Positions 17,187-26,795 of a DNA stretch of 64,000 bases are shown piece after piece. The stretch covers positions 1 to 64,000 of the forward strand of contig CAWANG010000052.1 in the NCBI GenBank assembly GCA_963783175.1. The letters are read 5' to 3'. The stretch comes from Roseiarcus sp963783175 (GTDB lineage Bacteria; Pseudomonadota; Alphaproteobacteria; Rhizobiales; Beijerinckiaceae). Under the pieces are notes generated by a model. That model saw only the letters and a list, made by a program, of their open reading frames with translations. It made no database searches and was not told where the DNA came from. The position numbers and the translations under genes were made by a program. How positions within the stretch are numbered: position 1 is the stretch's first letter; each line of letters begins with the position of its first letter.

Positions 17187-17929
17187 GCGCTCCCGTGCTT
17201 TCGGTGCGCGACATTTCCAAGACGTTCGGAGCGATCCGCGCGGTGGACGCCGTGAGTTTCGACGTGCGCACCGGAGAGATCCTAGGACTGATCGGTCCGA
17301 ACGGCTCGGGGAAGTCGACGCTCTTCAACTGCATCCTCGGCCAGCTGACTCCGGACCGGGGGAAAGTGGAGGTGAACGGGCGGTGCGTTTCCGGCCGTCG
17401 AGCTTGTGAATTGAACAAGCTCGGCGTCGGACGGACGTTCCAACAGCTCTCGGTATTTCCGCAGATGTCGGTGCTCGACAACATCATTCTTGCCGGGCAG
17501 GAGCACCACGGCGGCCTGCTGTCACGGCTCTTCGGCGCTCCGGACGCCGGGCTGACCGCAGAGGCCGACCAAATGATCGAATTCTTTCGCCTGACCCATC
17601 TAAGGAACGAGATGGCGGGCTCGCTGTCCTACGGGCAACAGAAACTGGTCGACGCCGCGATGGCCTTTATGGCGGGGCCCAGCCTCGTTCTTCTGGACGA
17701 ACCGGCCGGCGGGGTGAACCTGACCATGCTTGCCGGGCTGAAAGAGCGGTTGGTGACCTACAACCGCGAGCACGGGACCACCTTCGTGGTGATTGAGCAC
17801 AACATGGAATTCGTCATGTCGCTCTGCTCTCGGATCATCGTTCTCACGGAGGGTCGGATCATCGCCGAAGGTCCTCCGGACGAAGTGCGCGTCAATCAGA
17901 CCGTCATCGACGCCTATCTCGGAGGATGA
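17183..17929 (+). CDS. livG: Liv-type ABC transporter ATP-binding subunit (LivG)
   Basis: The 248-residue ATPase carries Walker A (GPNGSGKST, residues 35-43), a Q-loop followed by FQQLSVFPQMSV, the signature LSYGQQK near residue 148 and Walker B (LVLLDEPAGG) near residue 170. The H-loop is in VIEHNMEFV. The Liv-specific long insertion after Walker A is present. It couples ATP hydrolysis to amino-acid uptake together with LivF. Confidence 0.92.
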   Translation: MSAPVLSVRDISKTFGAIRAVDAVSFDVRTGEILGLIGPNGSGKSTLFNCILGQLTPDRGKVEVNGRCVSGRRACELNKLGVGRTFQQLSVFPQMSVLDNIILAGQEHHGGLLSRLFGAPDAGLTAEADQMIEFFRLTHLRNEMAGSLSYGQQKLVDAAMAFMAGPSLVLLDEPAGGVNLTMLAGLKERLVTYNREHGTTFVVIEHNMEFVMSLCSRIIVLTEGRIIAEGPPDEVRVNQTVIDAYLGG

Positions 17930-17930
17930 C

Positions 17931-18656
17931 TTGCTGGAGCTGAAGGACGTCTACGGCGGCTACGGCAAGATCACCATCCTGAACGGTGTGAACTTTTCGA
18001 TCCCGCCCGCGTCGATCACGACCGTGATCGGGCCGAATGGGGCGGGAAAATCGACCGTCTTCAAGGCGATCTTCGGATTGCTGGACATCCATTCCGGAAA
18101 GATTCTACTCGAGGGGAAGGATGTGACCGGCTCCAAACCCGCTCAGATGATAGGCCATGGCGTGACCTATGTGCCGCAGGGTCGCAACCTGATCCCGCAG
18201 CTTTCGGTTTGGCACAATCTCGAGCTCGGCGGCGTGACCTCGCCCGATCAGCCGAAGGTTCGCGCGCGAATCGAGGAAGTCATGGAGCAGTTCCCGATGC
18301 TGCGGTTGCGTCAGCATCAAAAGGCGATCGCGCTCTCCGGCGGCCAGCAGAAGCAGCTGGAGATCGCCCGATCGCTGATCCTCGACCCAAAGCTCATCCT
18401 GATCGACGAACCCTCCATCGGGCTCTCGCCCAACTTGGTGCACGAGGTCTTCGTCACGCTGCAGAAGCTGCGCGACAACGGCGTGACGGTGCTGATGGTG
18501 GAGCAGAACGCCAAGGCGGCGCTGGCGATGTCTGACTACGGGCTCGTCCTTGAGTTGGGTCAGACCCGGATGCACGACCGAGCCGACACGCTTCTAGCCA
18601 ATCGGCGAGTGGGCCACCTGTTCCTCGGAGGGAACATCGAGGAAGAAGCGGTCTGA
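17931..18656 (+). CDS. livF: Liv-type ABC transporter ATP-binding subunit (LivF)
   Basis: The 241-residue ATPase has Walker A (GPNGAGKST), the LivF-type motif VPQGRNLIPQLSVW, signature LSGGQQKQLEIARSL and Walker B (LILIDEPSIGLSP). A TTG start at 17931 is preferred: it lies 5 bases after a GGAGG site and one base after the livG stop, and it gives the normal family length. Upstream ATGs lie inside livG. The stop at 18656 is followed after a single base by the terminal TGTC of an IS21 element, but the protein itself looks complete. Confidence 0.9.
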   Translation: MLELKDVYGGYGKITILNGVNFSIPPASITTVIGPNGAGKSTVFKAIFGLLDIHSGKILLEGKDVTGSKPAQMIGHGVTYVPQGRNLIPQLSVWHNLELGGVTSPDQPKVRARIEEVMEQFPMLRLRQHQKAIALSGGQQKQLEIARSLILDPKLILIDEPSIGLSPNLVHEVFVTLQKLRDNGVTVLMVEQNAKAALAMSDYGLVLELGQTRMHDRADTLLANRRVGHLFLGGNIEEEAV

Positions 18657-18769
18657 CTGTCTTTTTTCATGGAATAGGGACCCCGCTACGGGGCTGATTT
18701 TCATCCAATCGGGACCCCGTGGCGTCGGGTCCACACTGGCCTTCCGAGATCTGGGAGGCCTGGATTGGA

Positions 18770-20267
18770 ATGCTGGTTGTGGAGACGATCGCGAAGATAC
18801 GCCGGGCCTATTTCACGCTTGGGAAGCCGATCAAGGAGATCTGCCGAGAGCTGCGGATCTCGCGCAAAGTGGTGCGGAAGGTCATCCGCTCGAACGCGAC
18901 CGAGTTCCATTACGAACGGTCGCGGCAGCCGCAGCCCCGGATTGGTCCGTGGCGAGAGCGGCTTGAAGCTCTGCTTGAGGAAAACGAGAGCAAGGCGACC
19001 CGAGAACGGCTGACGCTCATCCGGATATACGAGGACCTGCGCGACCTTGGTTACGAAGGCAGCTATGCCGCGGTTCGGCGCTACGCAATCGCCTGGCGAG
19101 AGAAGCGCGCGAGTGCGATGGCGGACGCCTATGTGCCGCTGATGTTCGCGCCGGGCGAGGTCTACCAGTTCGACTGGAGCCACGAGATCATCGTGATGGA
19201 CGGTGTGACGACGACCGTGAAGGTCGCGCATGTCCGCCTCTGCCACAGCCGCATGATGCTCGTGCGCGCCTATCCGCGCGAAACGCAGGAGATGGTGTTC
19301 GACGCGCACGAACGCGCCTTCGCGTTCTTCAAAGGCGCGTGTTCGCGCGGCGTCTACGATAACATGAAGACAGCGGTTGAGACGGTCTTCGTCGGCAAGG
19401 ATCGCCAATACAATCGCCGCTTTCTCCAGATGTGTTCGCATCATCTCGTCGAGCCCGTCGCCTGCACCCCGGCGTCGGGCTGGGAGAAGGGCCAGGTCGA
19501 GAACCAGGTCGGCCTGGTGCGCGAACGCTTCTTCACGCCGCGGCTGCGATTCAAGAGTTACGACGAACTGAACGCCTGGCTCTTCGACAAGTGCCTTTCC
19601 TGGGCGAAAGCGCACGCCCATCCCGAGCGGCCCGATCAGACGATCTGGGAAGTCTTCGAGGAGGAGCGGCCGAAGCTCATTCCGTATCGCGGCCGTTTCG
19701 ATGGGTTCCACGCGCTGCCGGCCTCGGTGTCGAAGACCTGCTTGGTGCGGTTCGACAACAACAAATACTCGGTCAGCGCGAGCGCTGTCGGCCGCCCTGT
19801 CGACATCCACGCCTACGCCGATCGGATCGTCATCCGCCAGGACGGGCGCACGGTGGCCGAGCACCGGCGCTGCTACGGCCGAGGCGAGACGATCTACGAT
19901 CCCTGGCATTACGTGCCGGTTCTGGCGCGCAAGCCCGGCGCTCTGCGCAACGGGGCGCCGTTCAAGGACTGGGTGTCTGCCGGCGGCGCTCGATCGGGTG
20001 CGGCGCAAGCTCGCCGGCTCCAACGACGGCGACCGGCAGATGGTCAAAATCCTCGCCGCGGTGCTCACCGACGGATTGCCTGCGGTTGAGGCGGCTTGCG
20101 TTCAGGCGCTCGCCGAGGGCGTCCATTCCGCCGACGTCGTCCTCAACATTCTGGCGCGCCAGCGCGACCCAGGGCCATTGGAGCCGATCCAAACTCCAGC
20201 CTCGCTGCATCTGCTCCATGCGCCGACGGCCGACTGCGCCCGCTACGATCAACTCAGGAGCGCGTAA
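18770..20267 (+). pseudogene. istA: IS21 transposase IstA, frameshifted near its C-terminus
   Basis: The reading frame encodes a typical IstA: an N-terminal helix-turn-helix (IKEICRELRISRKVVRKVIR), the DDE integrase core with catalytic aspartates in YQFDWSHE and VYDNMKT, and the Glu in EKGQVENQVG, followed by the C-terminal beta-barrel. After FKDWV at about 19975 the frame is lost. The authentic continuation (LPAALDRVRRKLAGSNDGD to the end at 20267) is one frame away. Removing one T at about 19976 restores it. All catalytic residues precede the shift, so a shortened protein with a foreign 35-residue tail would be made. A sequencing error is also possible. Confidence 0.85.
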
Positions 20268-20270
20268 CCC

Positions 20271-20999
20271 ATGGAACGAACCGAAGTCCTCGATATGATG
20301 AGCGGCCTCAAGCTCTACGGGATGAGGAGCGCCTACGACGAGACGCTCGCCACGGCGCTCAAGCGAAAGCATGAGCCGCAGCGCTTCGTCGGCGATCTCC
20401 TGAAAGCCGAGATCTCGGAGAAGCAGGCGCGCTCGATCAAATACCAGCTCACCGTCGCCAAACTGCCACTGGCCAAGGACGTCGACGACTTCGGGTTTAA
20501 GAACACGCCGATCAACGAAGCTCTCGTGCGCGACCTCGCCGCCGGCGGCTTCATCGCCCAGCAGCGCAACGTCGTCCTGGTCGGTGGAACCGGAACGGGC
20601 AAGACGCATCTCGCCATCGCCATCGCGCGAAGCTGCATCCGCGCCGGATCACGGGGGCGCTTCTTCACCACCGTCGATCTCGTCAATCAGCTCGAGGCTC
20701 AAGCCCGCGCCGGCCGCCAGGGACGACTTGCCGATTATCTCACGCGCCTCGACTTCGTCATCCTCGACGAACTCGGCTATCTCCCCTTCGCCCAGGTCGG
20801 CGGCCAATTGCTGTTCCATCTGATCAGCCGTCTCTACGAGCGCACCTCGATCATCGTCACGACCAACCTCGCCTTCGGCGAATGGCCGAGCGTGTTCGGC
20901 GATCCGAAGATGACGACCGCGTTGCTCGATCGCCTCACTCACCACTGCGACATCGTCGAGACCGGCAACGAAAGCTGGCGCTTCAAGAACCGCGCCTGA
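20271..20999 (+). CDS. istB: IS21 helper ATPase IstB
   Basis: The 242-residue AAA+ ATPase has Walker A (GGTGTGKTHLAIAIA) near residue 105, Walker B (FVILDELGYLPF) near residue 165 and sensor-like VTTNLAFGEW near residue 198. Its length is normal for IstB. It starts 3 bases after the istA end and would assist IstA in transposition. The frame is intact. Confidence 0.93.
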   Translation: MERTEVLDMMSGLKLYGMRSAYDETLATALKRKHEPQRFVGDLLKAEISEKQARSIKYQLTVAKLPLAKDVDDFGFKNTPINEALVRDLAAGGFIAQQRNVVLVGGTGTGKTHLAIAIARSCIRAGSRGRFFTTVDLVNQLEAQARAGRQGRLADYLTRLDFVILDELGYLPFAQVGGQLLFHLISRLYERTSIIVTTNLAFGEWPSVFGDPKMTTALLDRLTHHCDIVETGNESWRFKNRA

Positions 21000-21310
21000 C
21001 CTTCAAACCATCCGCGCTTTTCGCCACCGCGCCCGCCCCGGCTGCGCAACCCGAACCAGCTCCGCCGGGGCGCGCGCTACCGTCGTGAGCGAAACCTCAA
21101 AGGGGTTCCTATTCGGTGCAAATCCAGGGTCCCGATTTCAGTGCTCATTGACACATCAGGGATGGGGAGGGAGGCGGAGGCGAAGCAGCCATTCGACAAG
21201 TCTCGACTACCCTTGGGGGTCACACATGCGATAAGCCACGCGCGGGCCGCGTTATGCCGGGTCGCCCCATCGAGTTTAGGCCGCTTTCCAATTCGGCCGA
21301 GAGCATTCGG

Positions 21311-21946
21311 TTAGCCGCTTCCGGGCATCGGCTGTTTCGGCGTTCTTGCTCTCACCTCGGCTGGCAGGGTGAAGAGGTACTTCAGAAGGGTCTCTGTGAA
21401 CGCGGCCATGGCATCGATGTCCTCTTTTGCAGGCTCATCGTGTTCATGCGCGGCCTCGTTCCCGATGAGACGGACCTGATGCGCCCAGTCCTTCATCGCT
21501 GGCGTAATGTCATGCTTTGCGGCCAAGGCATCGATGCGAGTGAAAAGGTCTCCCTTCACTGAAGGATCGAAGACTTTGAGGCCGACATCAAGCGTCTTGC
21601 GCAGGCCCATGCCAGCGACGTGATAGTGGCCTCTCGCGCGGGCCTCCTCCGCTTGCACGAAGAGCTTTGCCAGCCCTGGCTCAACGTGATCCGGAGCAAC
21701 TTTCTTCCGAGGTGACGGGTAAATTGCGAGAACCTTGCTTCCGTTCGGAATAACGTCGTACGTGCTTCCCCGCCAATCGTGTTGCATATTTTGGGTTAGC
21801 GTGAAGATAGCAATGACTGGCTCAGAGCAGCGATTGCAGGTTGCGAAGACAACCCCCTGATTTCTCCTGTTGAAGCACCTATAGTGGCTCGCCATCCCCA
21901 CATTTGACGCTTCGCAATGGGGGCAATCAAGAAAGACCTGGCTCAT
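21311..21946 (-). CDS. DUF4145-domain protein with N-terminal zinc ribbon
   Basis: The 211-residue protein starts with a zinc-ribbon (CPHC near residues 9-12 and CNRC near residues 37-40). It continues into a helical DUF4145 domain with ARGHYHVAGMGLRKTLDVG and the conserved RLIGNEAAHEHDEP segment near residues 158-170. DUF4145 is found alone or fused to restriction-type nucleases and is frequent in defence islands; its biochemical role is unknown. The ATG at 21946 has a GGGAAG site; an upstream ATG at 21976 is less well placed. It lies between an IS21 element and the RAMA-domain gene, on the same strand as the type I RM locus. Confidence 0.75.
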   Translation of the reverse strand: MSQVFLDCPHCEASNVGMASHYRCFNRRNQGVVFATCNRCSEPVIAIFTLTQNMQHDWRGSTYDVIPNGSKVLAIYPSPRKKVAPDHVEPGLAKLFVQAEEARARGHYHVAGMGLRKTLDVGLKVFDPSVKGDLFTRIDALAAKHDITPAMKDWAHQVRLIGNEAAHEHDEPAKEDIDAMAAFTETLLKYLFTLPAEVRARTPKQPMPGSG

Positions 21947-22114
21947 TCTATCTTCCCTACTAAGCCAAGGGGTCACACATTTGAGAGGCTATGCTCGTCC
22001 GCGTGACGCCGGGGTCCCCCCATTGACTTTGTAGAGAACTGCAATTGGCCAAGGCGCACACCAACAACGCACGAAGTAGAGTGAGAACTCTCGATTTACG
22101 TACCCACGCGCCTA

Positions 22115-22576
22115 TCAAAAAGTCCGGAGGACCTCTTGGGCCCTAGCGTAGTCAGGTCGCAAAACTCTGATTGGGGTCCATTCTGTGTCGCCCGGGCGTT
22201 TCGCTTCCCAGTATATCCAACCGTCCAGGCGAGTGCGTTCGCCATTCTTGGTAAGTGCTACCCCGCTGGCAGCACCGGACGGCGATGCGAATGCCCTCCC
22301 CTCAATCACCCATTTTCCGTCAATGATCTCACCCTCATGTGTGCGCCCATTGTAGCGCATCCTTGCCTTCGTTCCATGCTGGAGGGTAACGCCGTCGCCA
22401 GACCATGAGCGGGTCCCCGAGGGGTCATCCGTCGCGGGAGCCAGATAATCCGTTGAAGGAGTTAGCCGGAGAAGGCGGCGAAGCGCCTCATTACGAGGCT
22501 CGTCAAAGCTCCGTCTCTCGGCCTCGATTAGCTTGTAGACCTCGAAGTCAATCTCAATGGTTGCGAAGTTCGGCAT
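22115..22576 (-). CDS. RAMA-domain protein with N-terminal ribbon-helix-helix-like region
   Basis: The 153-residue protein starts with a short strand-helix-helix region (IEIDFEVYKLIEAE, then DEPRNEALRRLLRL) resembling ribbon-helix-helix or replication-modulator-type DNA-binding segments. The C-terminal half has the RAMA layout: GTKARMRYNGRTHEGEI, then GKWVIEGRAFASPSGAA, then LDGWIYWEAKRPGD. RAMA (restriction-system adenine-methylation-associated) domains are predicted to sense modified DNA. The ATG at 22576 has an AAGGAG site 5 bases upstream. Its neighbours (DUF4145, serine recombinase, type I RM) support an epigenetic or defence role, but that is inference. Confidence 0.65.
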   Translation of the reverse strand: MPNFATIEIDFEVYKLIEAERRSFDEPRNEALRRLLRLTPSTDYLAPATDDPSGTRSWSGDGVTLQHGTKARMRYNGRTHEGEIIDGKWVIEGRAFASPSGAASGVALTKNGERTRLDGWIYWEAKRPGDTEWTPIRVLRPDYARAQEVLRTF

Positions 22577-22671
22577 CGGGCTCTCCTTCCGCGCCCTCGT
22601 TATCATCTCCTCAAGTCGCTTGCAAGGGAATTAAGTAGTGGAGTGAGAGAACGAGTAGCCCCAAGCACTCG

Positions 22672-22776
22672 GTCCACTTAGGGTATGCTTCAAGGAAACC
22701 AGCCGAGTAGTGGTTCACAAAATGCCCGTTGACAATCCTAAGTGAACTAGCCATTGGAAACCATCCGAAGTGAACC
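22672..22776. promoter_or_regulatory. Repeat array upstream of the serine recombinase (candidate res site/operator)
   Basis: Several short related motifs are packed here. GTCCACTTAGG (22672-22682) is nearly inverted by CCTAAGTGAAC (22737-22747). AAGTGAAC recurs at about 22769 and GGTTCAC occurs at about 22712. GGAAACCA occurs twice (about 22694 and 22756). A TTGACA hexamer (22729-22734) lies among them. Serine resolvases typically bind such arrays and autoregulate, so it may be both the recombination site and the promoter-operator. Confidence 0.4.
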
Positions 22777-22790
22777 GAAGGGTTTCCGCC

Positions 22791-23411
22791 ATGTTTGTCC
22801 GAGCCTACCTCCGCGCCTCCACTAGCGAGCAAGACGCCACGCGAGCCCGTTCCCAAATCGAAGCCTTCGCCACCGAGCACGGGCTGAGGATCGCAGCCAC
22901 CTATGCCGAGAATGAGAGCGGCGCTAAGCTCGCCCGTCCCGAACTCTTCCGCCTGATCGCTGACAGCAAGCCGGGCGAAGTGCTCCTCATCGAGCAAGTG
23001 GATCGCCTGTCCCGCTTGACCGAAGGCGACTGGCGCAAGCTCCGCAGCGAATTGGACAGGAAGCAAATCCGAGTGGTCGCCTTGGACCTGCCCACGTCTT
23101 GGATGCTGGTGAGCAAGGGTGACGAGTTCACTAGCCGCATGTTCGCCGCCGTCAACGGAATGATGCTGGACATGCTGGCGGCCGTCGCCCGCAAGGACTA
23201 TGAGGACCGCCGCCGCCGCCAAGCTCAGGGGCAGGCTCGCGCTAAGGCCGAAGGCAAATACCGGGGCCGCCCCGAGGACAAGGCCAGGAACGGCGGGATT
23301 GCGGCGATGCTTCGGGGCGGGGCTTCATGGTCCTCCATTCAGGAAGCAACGGGCTGCTCGCGGGCGACTATCGCCAAGATCGCCAGGCGGGGGGTGGCGA
23401 AGACGGCTTAG
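22791..23411 (+). CDS. Serine recombinase (resolvase/invertase family)
   Basis: The 206-residue protein has the resolvase N-terminal catalytic domain: YLRASTSEQDATRARSQ with the nucleophilic serine near residue 8-10, LIEQVDRLSRLTEGDW near residues 65-80 with the conserved Arg pair, and the E-helix region. It ends with a short helix-turn-helix (ASWSSIQEATGCSRATIAKI). It would cut and rejoin DNA at a res-like site or promote inversion. ATG 22791 follows a CGAAGGG site; a GTG at 22770 is an alternative. The repeat array immediately upstream is a plausible target. Confidence 0.85.
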   Translation: MFVRAYLRASTSEQDATRARSQIEAFATEHGLRIAATYAENESGAKLARPELFRLIADSKPGEVLLIEQVDRLSRLTEGDWRKLRSELDRKQIRVVALDLPTSWMLVSKGDEFTSRMFAAVNGMMLDMLAAVARKDYEDRRRRQAQGQARAKAEGKYRGRPEDKARNGGIAAMLRGGASWSSIQEATGCSRATIAKIARRGVAKTA

Positions 23412-23618
23412 GGGCCGGAACCGCCCTGCTAGCTGACGACACTGGGCACTGCGCCAGCCTGACTACTACCTAGTTCAACTCGCGAAGGTCATTCATCGCG
23501 TGCACCGCTTCAGGCACACACAGGCGCTATGAGCAACCTGTCGCGAAGATGGTCAATCGAGGGGCAGTCATCGAAGACGATGGCACAGTGACAACCTTTG
23601 TGGTCCCAACAGGGAGAC

Positions 23619-26600
23619 TCAGTGCACCATCGCGTGGGCTGCTCGCCGATTGGAGGCTTGGTGGAAGATGAATTGCCACACTTCCTCGACCTTCTCGTCC
23701 CACAGGTCCTGCGGATACGGCTCTTCAGGCAGCTCGTTGAGCTTGAACCTAATCTCCGAGTGGACCGCCGCACGCGTCTGCTGGTTCTGCCGCCAATGTT
23801 CCACGCGCAGGTCCTGCAGCTTCTCAAGCAACTCGCGGGCGACCTTCTTGACCTCAACCTCCTGCGCCTTGGTCAGCTTCGGCTCCGGTTTGGTCAGGAG
23901 GTCGAAGATCGCCAACTCCGCCTCGGTCAGCCCCTCGCGGGCCGCCCGGCGCTCCTCCTCCTCCATCTCCGCGATTGGCTTCTTCAGCGCCTCGAAGAAC
24001 GTCTCTGCGTCCACGGCGCCTGAGTTGTAGGCTTCGACCAACTCCTCCAACTTCTCGACCAAGTGGACGCGCGTGGGGTTGCGAGCGACAAGGTCCCGCG
24101 CCTGCCTCTCCGCCGCCGAGCGCAACTGCTCATTCGTCGTGCGTGGCTTCGACTGGAACAGCTTCGCGAGCTTCTCGAAGTCAATATCAGACAGGTCCAC
24201 ACGGCCGCCGCGGTCGTCACCGGAAATGATCGGCGCGGTGATCGCCACGCCTTCGACACGCTCGTCTAGCAACGCCTCGATTAGCGCGGAAATGGCCGAA
24301 ATATCCACAGGTCCGAGCCTGCCGCGGATGGCTTCAGCGACCACGTGCAGCACCGCTACGGGCTTCAGATAGGGCGCGGCGCGATCATCGGGTAGGAGGG
24401 CCTTATAAGCGCGAGTAGCGGCGCCGGCCTTGCGGAGATACTGCCGGCGGCGTTCGTCGGGCGCGATGAGCGCCTCCACCGCATCGCTAATCAGTTTTAG
24501 ACGGGCGAGCTTCTGCGCCGCGGCGATGGCGCCGAGGTCCACGCCCACATCCGTGCAGAAGCTCCGCGCCTCCGCCAACGCCTCCTCCAGCTCCTCGACC
24601 AGCCCGTTTTTGTTGTGGATCGGTGTGTCGCCACCTCGGGTCGCGGCGTAGATCGCGAGCGCCTTCTGAAGGTTCTGGAAGACGCCAACGTAGTCGACGA
24701 TCACGCCCGCCGTCTTGCCGGGCGCTCGACGGTTAGCGCGAGCGATGGTCTGCATCAGGGTGTGGTTCTTCATCGGCTTGTCGAGATAGATCGTGCTGCA
24801 GGTCGGCACGTCGAAGCCGGTGATCCACATGGCGCAGACAAAGACCAGCCGGAGCGGATCGTTTGGGTTCTTGAAGCGGGCCTCCAGGTCCTCCTCCTGC
24901 ATCCGCTTCCGATGCGGCAGAATGTCCAGGCCTTTGGCTTTCAGCTCGGCGATCTCGTTCTGACCTTGGCTCACCACTACCGCAAACTCGACGTCCCGCA
25001 TCCAGGCTGCCCGCTGAGCCAATGCCTCGCGAATATCGGGCGGCGCACCGGCGACCCGCTTCTCCTCCTCGGCTAGCAGCGCCACCCATTGCGCCGACAC
25101 CTTGTTGTACATGCGGACCGCAGTGGCCTTGTCGATGGCCACGAACATTCCCTTTCCGAGGTAACCGCGAGCGGCGAAGTGGCGTACGAGGTCGGCGGCG
25201 ATCTGATCCAGCCGGTCGTCGCGGGTGATCAGGTGGTATTGCCGGGCAAACTCCCGCTGGAGCTTCTTCTCCTGTTCATCATCCAGCATCGCCGCGTCGA
25301 GCAACTCGTCCAGATCGTCGCGGAGCGCATCGGCGTTGAGCTGCAACTCCGGTTTCCGGGCCTCGTAGTAGAGCGGTACCGTGGCGCCGTCTGCGACCGA
25401 CTGCGCGAAATTATAAATCGAGACGTAGTCGCCGAAGACCTCACGCGTCCGTTGCTCCTGCCCGGCAATCAAAGGCGTTCCGGTAAAGCCTATGAAGGCG
25501 GCGTCTGGGAGCGCCCGGCGCATGTTGGCGGCAAGCTGGTCGTACTGGCTGCGGTGGGCCTCGTCGGTGATGACGATGATGTCCCCCCGCTGCGACAGGA
25601 CCGGCATCGGCTCGCCCTGCTCGGTCGAGAACTTGTGGATCAGCGTGAAGACGTAGCGCTCCTGGCCCGCCAGCAGTTCCCGCAAGTGAGCCCGGCTCTG
25701 CGCCTGAGAGTCCTTGATGTTCTTCGTCAGTGCTCCAGTGGCTGCGAAGGTTCCGGTGATCTGGTCGTCCAGCTCCTCCCGGTCGGTAACGATCACGAAG
25801 GTCCAGTTGCCGCCGAGACGACGAAGCACCTTCTCCGCGAACATGACCATAGAAAGAGCTCTTGCCGCTGCCCTGAGTGTGCCAGAAGACGCCGAGGCGC
25901 CCGCGGTTCTCCTCCAGCTTCTGGACGGCCTCGATGGCGCGGTTGACGCCGAGCACCTGGTGGTATTTGGCGGTCACCTTCCGCAGCCCACCCCGAGCGT
26001 CCTCGAAGAGCAGGAAGTTCTCGATGAGATCGAGGAAGCGTGCCGGCTCGCAGGTGGCGCGCAAGAGCGTGTCCAGCCCGACACTCTCCGGCCCTTCCTC
26101 CTCCAGCCGCTTCCACGCGGCGAAGACGTCGAAGGGGGCGTGCGACGGCCCCATCACCGCCTCAAGCCCGTTGGACAGGACGGTGAAACCATTAGGGTCG
26201 AAGAGGCGGGGAATAGTGTCGCGGTAGTCCCTCAGGTTGGCGTCGTAGGCTTCCTGGACAGGCTGCGTCGGCGCCTTCCACTCGCAGAGGAGAAGCGGGA
26301 TACCGTTGACGAAGCCGATGGCGTCGGGCCTGCGCTTGTAGAGATCGCTGGCGATCCAGGTTTGCGAGGCCAGGAAGAAATCGTTGGCAGCTGGATCGGT
26401 CCAGTCCACCAGCCGCACCCGGTCGGGCTTGTGGGAGCCATCAGGTTGGCGCAGCTCTACCGGCACGCCGTCTCGCAGCAGGCGGTAGACTTCTCGGTTT
26501 GCTGCGATGGGCAGCATGGCGGAGCGGTCCTCGGTCAGCTTCGCCTCGGCCTGTCGGAGCGCCTCTTCGGGCAGTATCGGGTTCAGTCGGCGCAGCGCGG

Positions 26601-26795
26601 CCCGGAGACGAGCGGGTAGAACGATCTCGCGGAAGGATAAACGGCCGGTGCTGCTCATCGGCCCCGGCTCCTCGTCCATAAGGTCGTCATGCTGCCAGCC
26701 GAAGGACCGCAGCAACTCGACCGCCGGCCCTTCTACTAAAGCCCTTTCGCTGGCAATGATGCCAGAGAGGGAGGACGAGGCCCGGGTGGCGCCAT
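23619..26795 (-). pseudogene. hsdR: Type I restriction enzyme R subunit (HsdR), frameshifted
   Basis: Minus-strand HsdR, about 1050 residues if repaired. The N-terminal nuclease domain includes IPLLLCEWKAP (PD-ExK type) near residue 170. Walker A (HTQGSGKS) ends at about 25860, where the frame breaks. The following AEKVLRRLGGNWTFVIVTDR continues in another frame from 25850 down to 23619, with the DEAHRSQYDQLA helicase motif, the GFTGTPL motif and the C-terminal helical region. One extra base at about 25851-25858 explains the shift. The start is also unclear: an ATG overlapping the hsdS stop (TGATG at 26795) is out of frame with the ASERALVEGPAVELLRS start region. As read, no functional restriction subunit can be made. 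Confidence 0.85.

Larger units (their letters stand above)
18658..21153 (+). mobile_element. IS21-family insertion sequence (istA defective, istB intact)
   Basis: The 2.5-kb element begins with TGTC directly after livF and ends with GACA. Both ends carry IS21-type repeated GGGACCC motifs: at about 18676 and 18712 on the left, and their inverted counterparts at about 21105-21133 on the right. Inside lie istA and istB in the usual order with short spacing. Clear target-site duplications flanking the ends were not found, which suggests later rearrangement or slightly different ends. Confidence 0.8.

Noticed and set aside
18701..20068. A 455-codon open frame antisense to istA
   Set aside because: It is exactly opposite a recognised transposase, and its Arg/His-rich composition is typical of antisense frames in high-GC DNA.
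23619..25850. The 3' part of hsdR as an independent gene starting at the ATG at 25850
   Set aside because: That ATG is the ordinary Met following the Walker A region. The nuclease and ATP loop lie upstream in another frame, so this is a broken single gene.
25089..25946. A 285-codon plus-strand frame within the hsdR region
   Set aside because: It is antisense to helicase motifs of HsdR and has no start signal.
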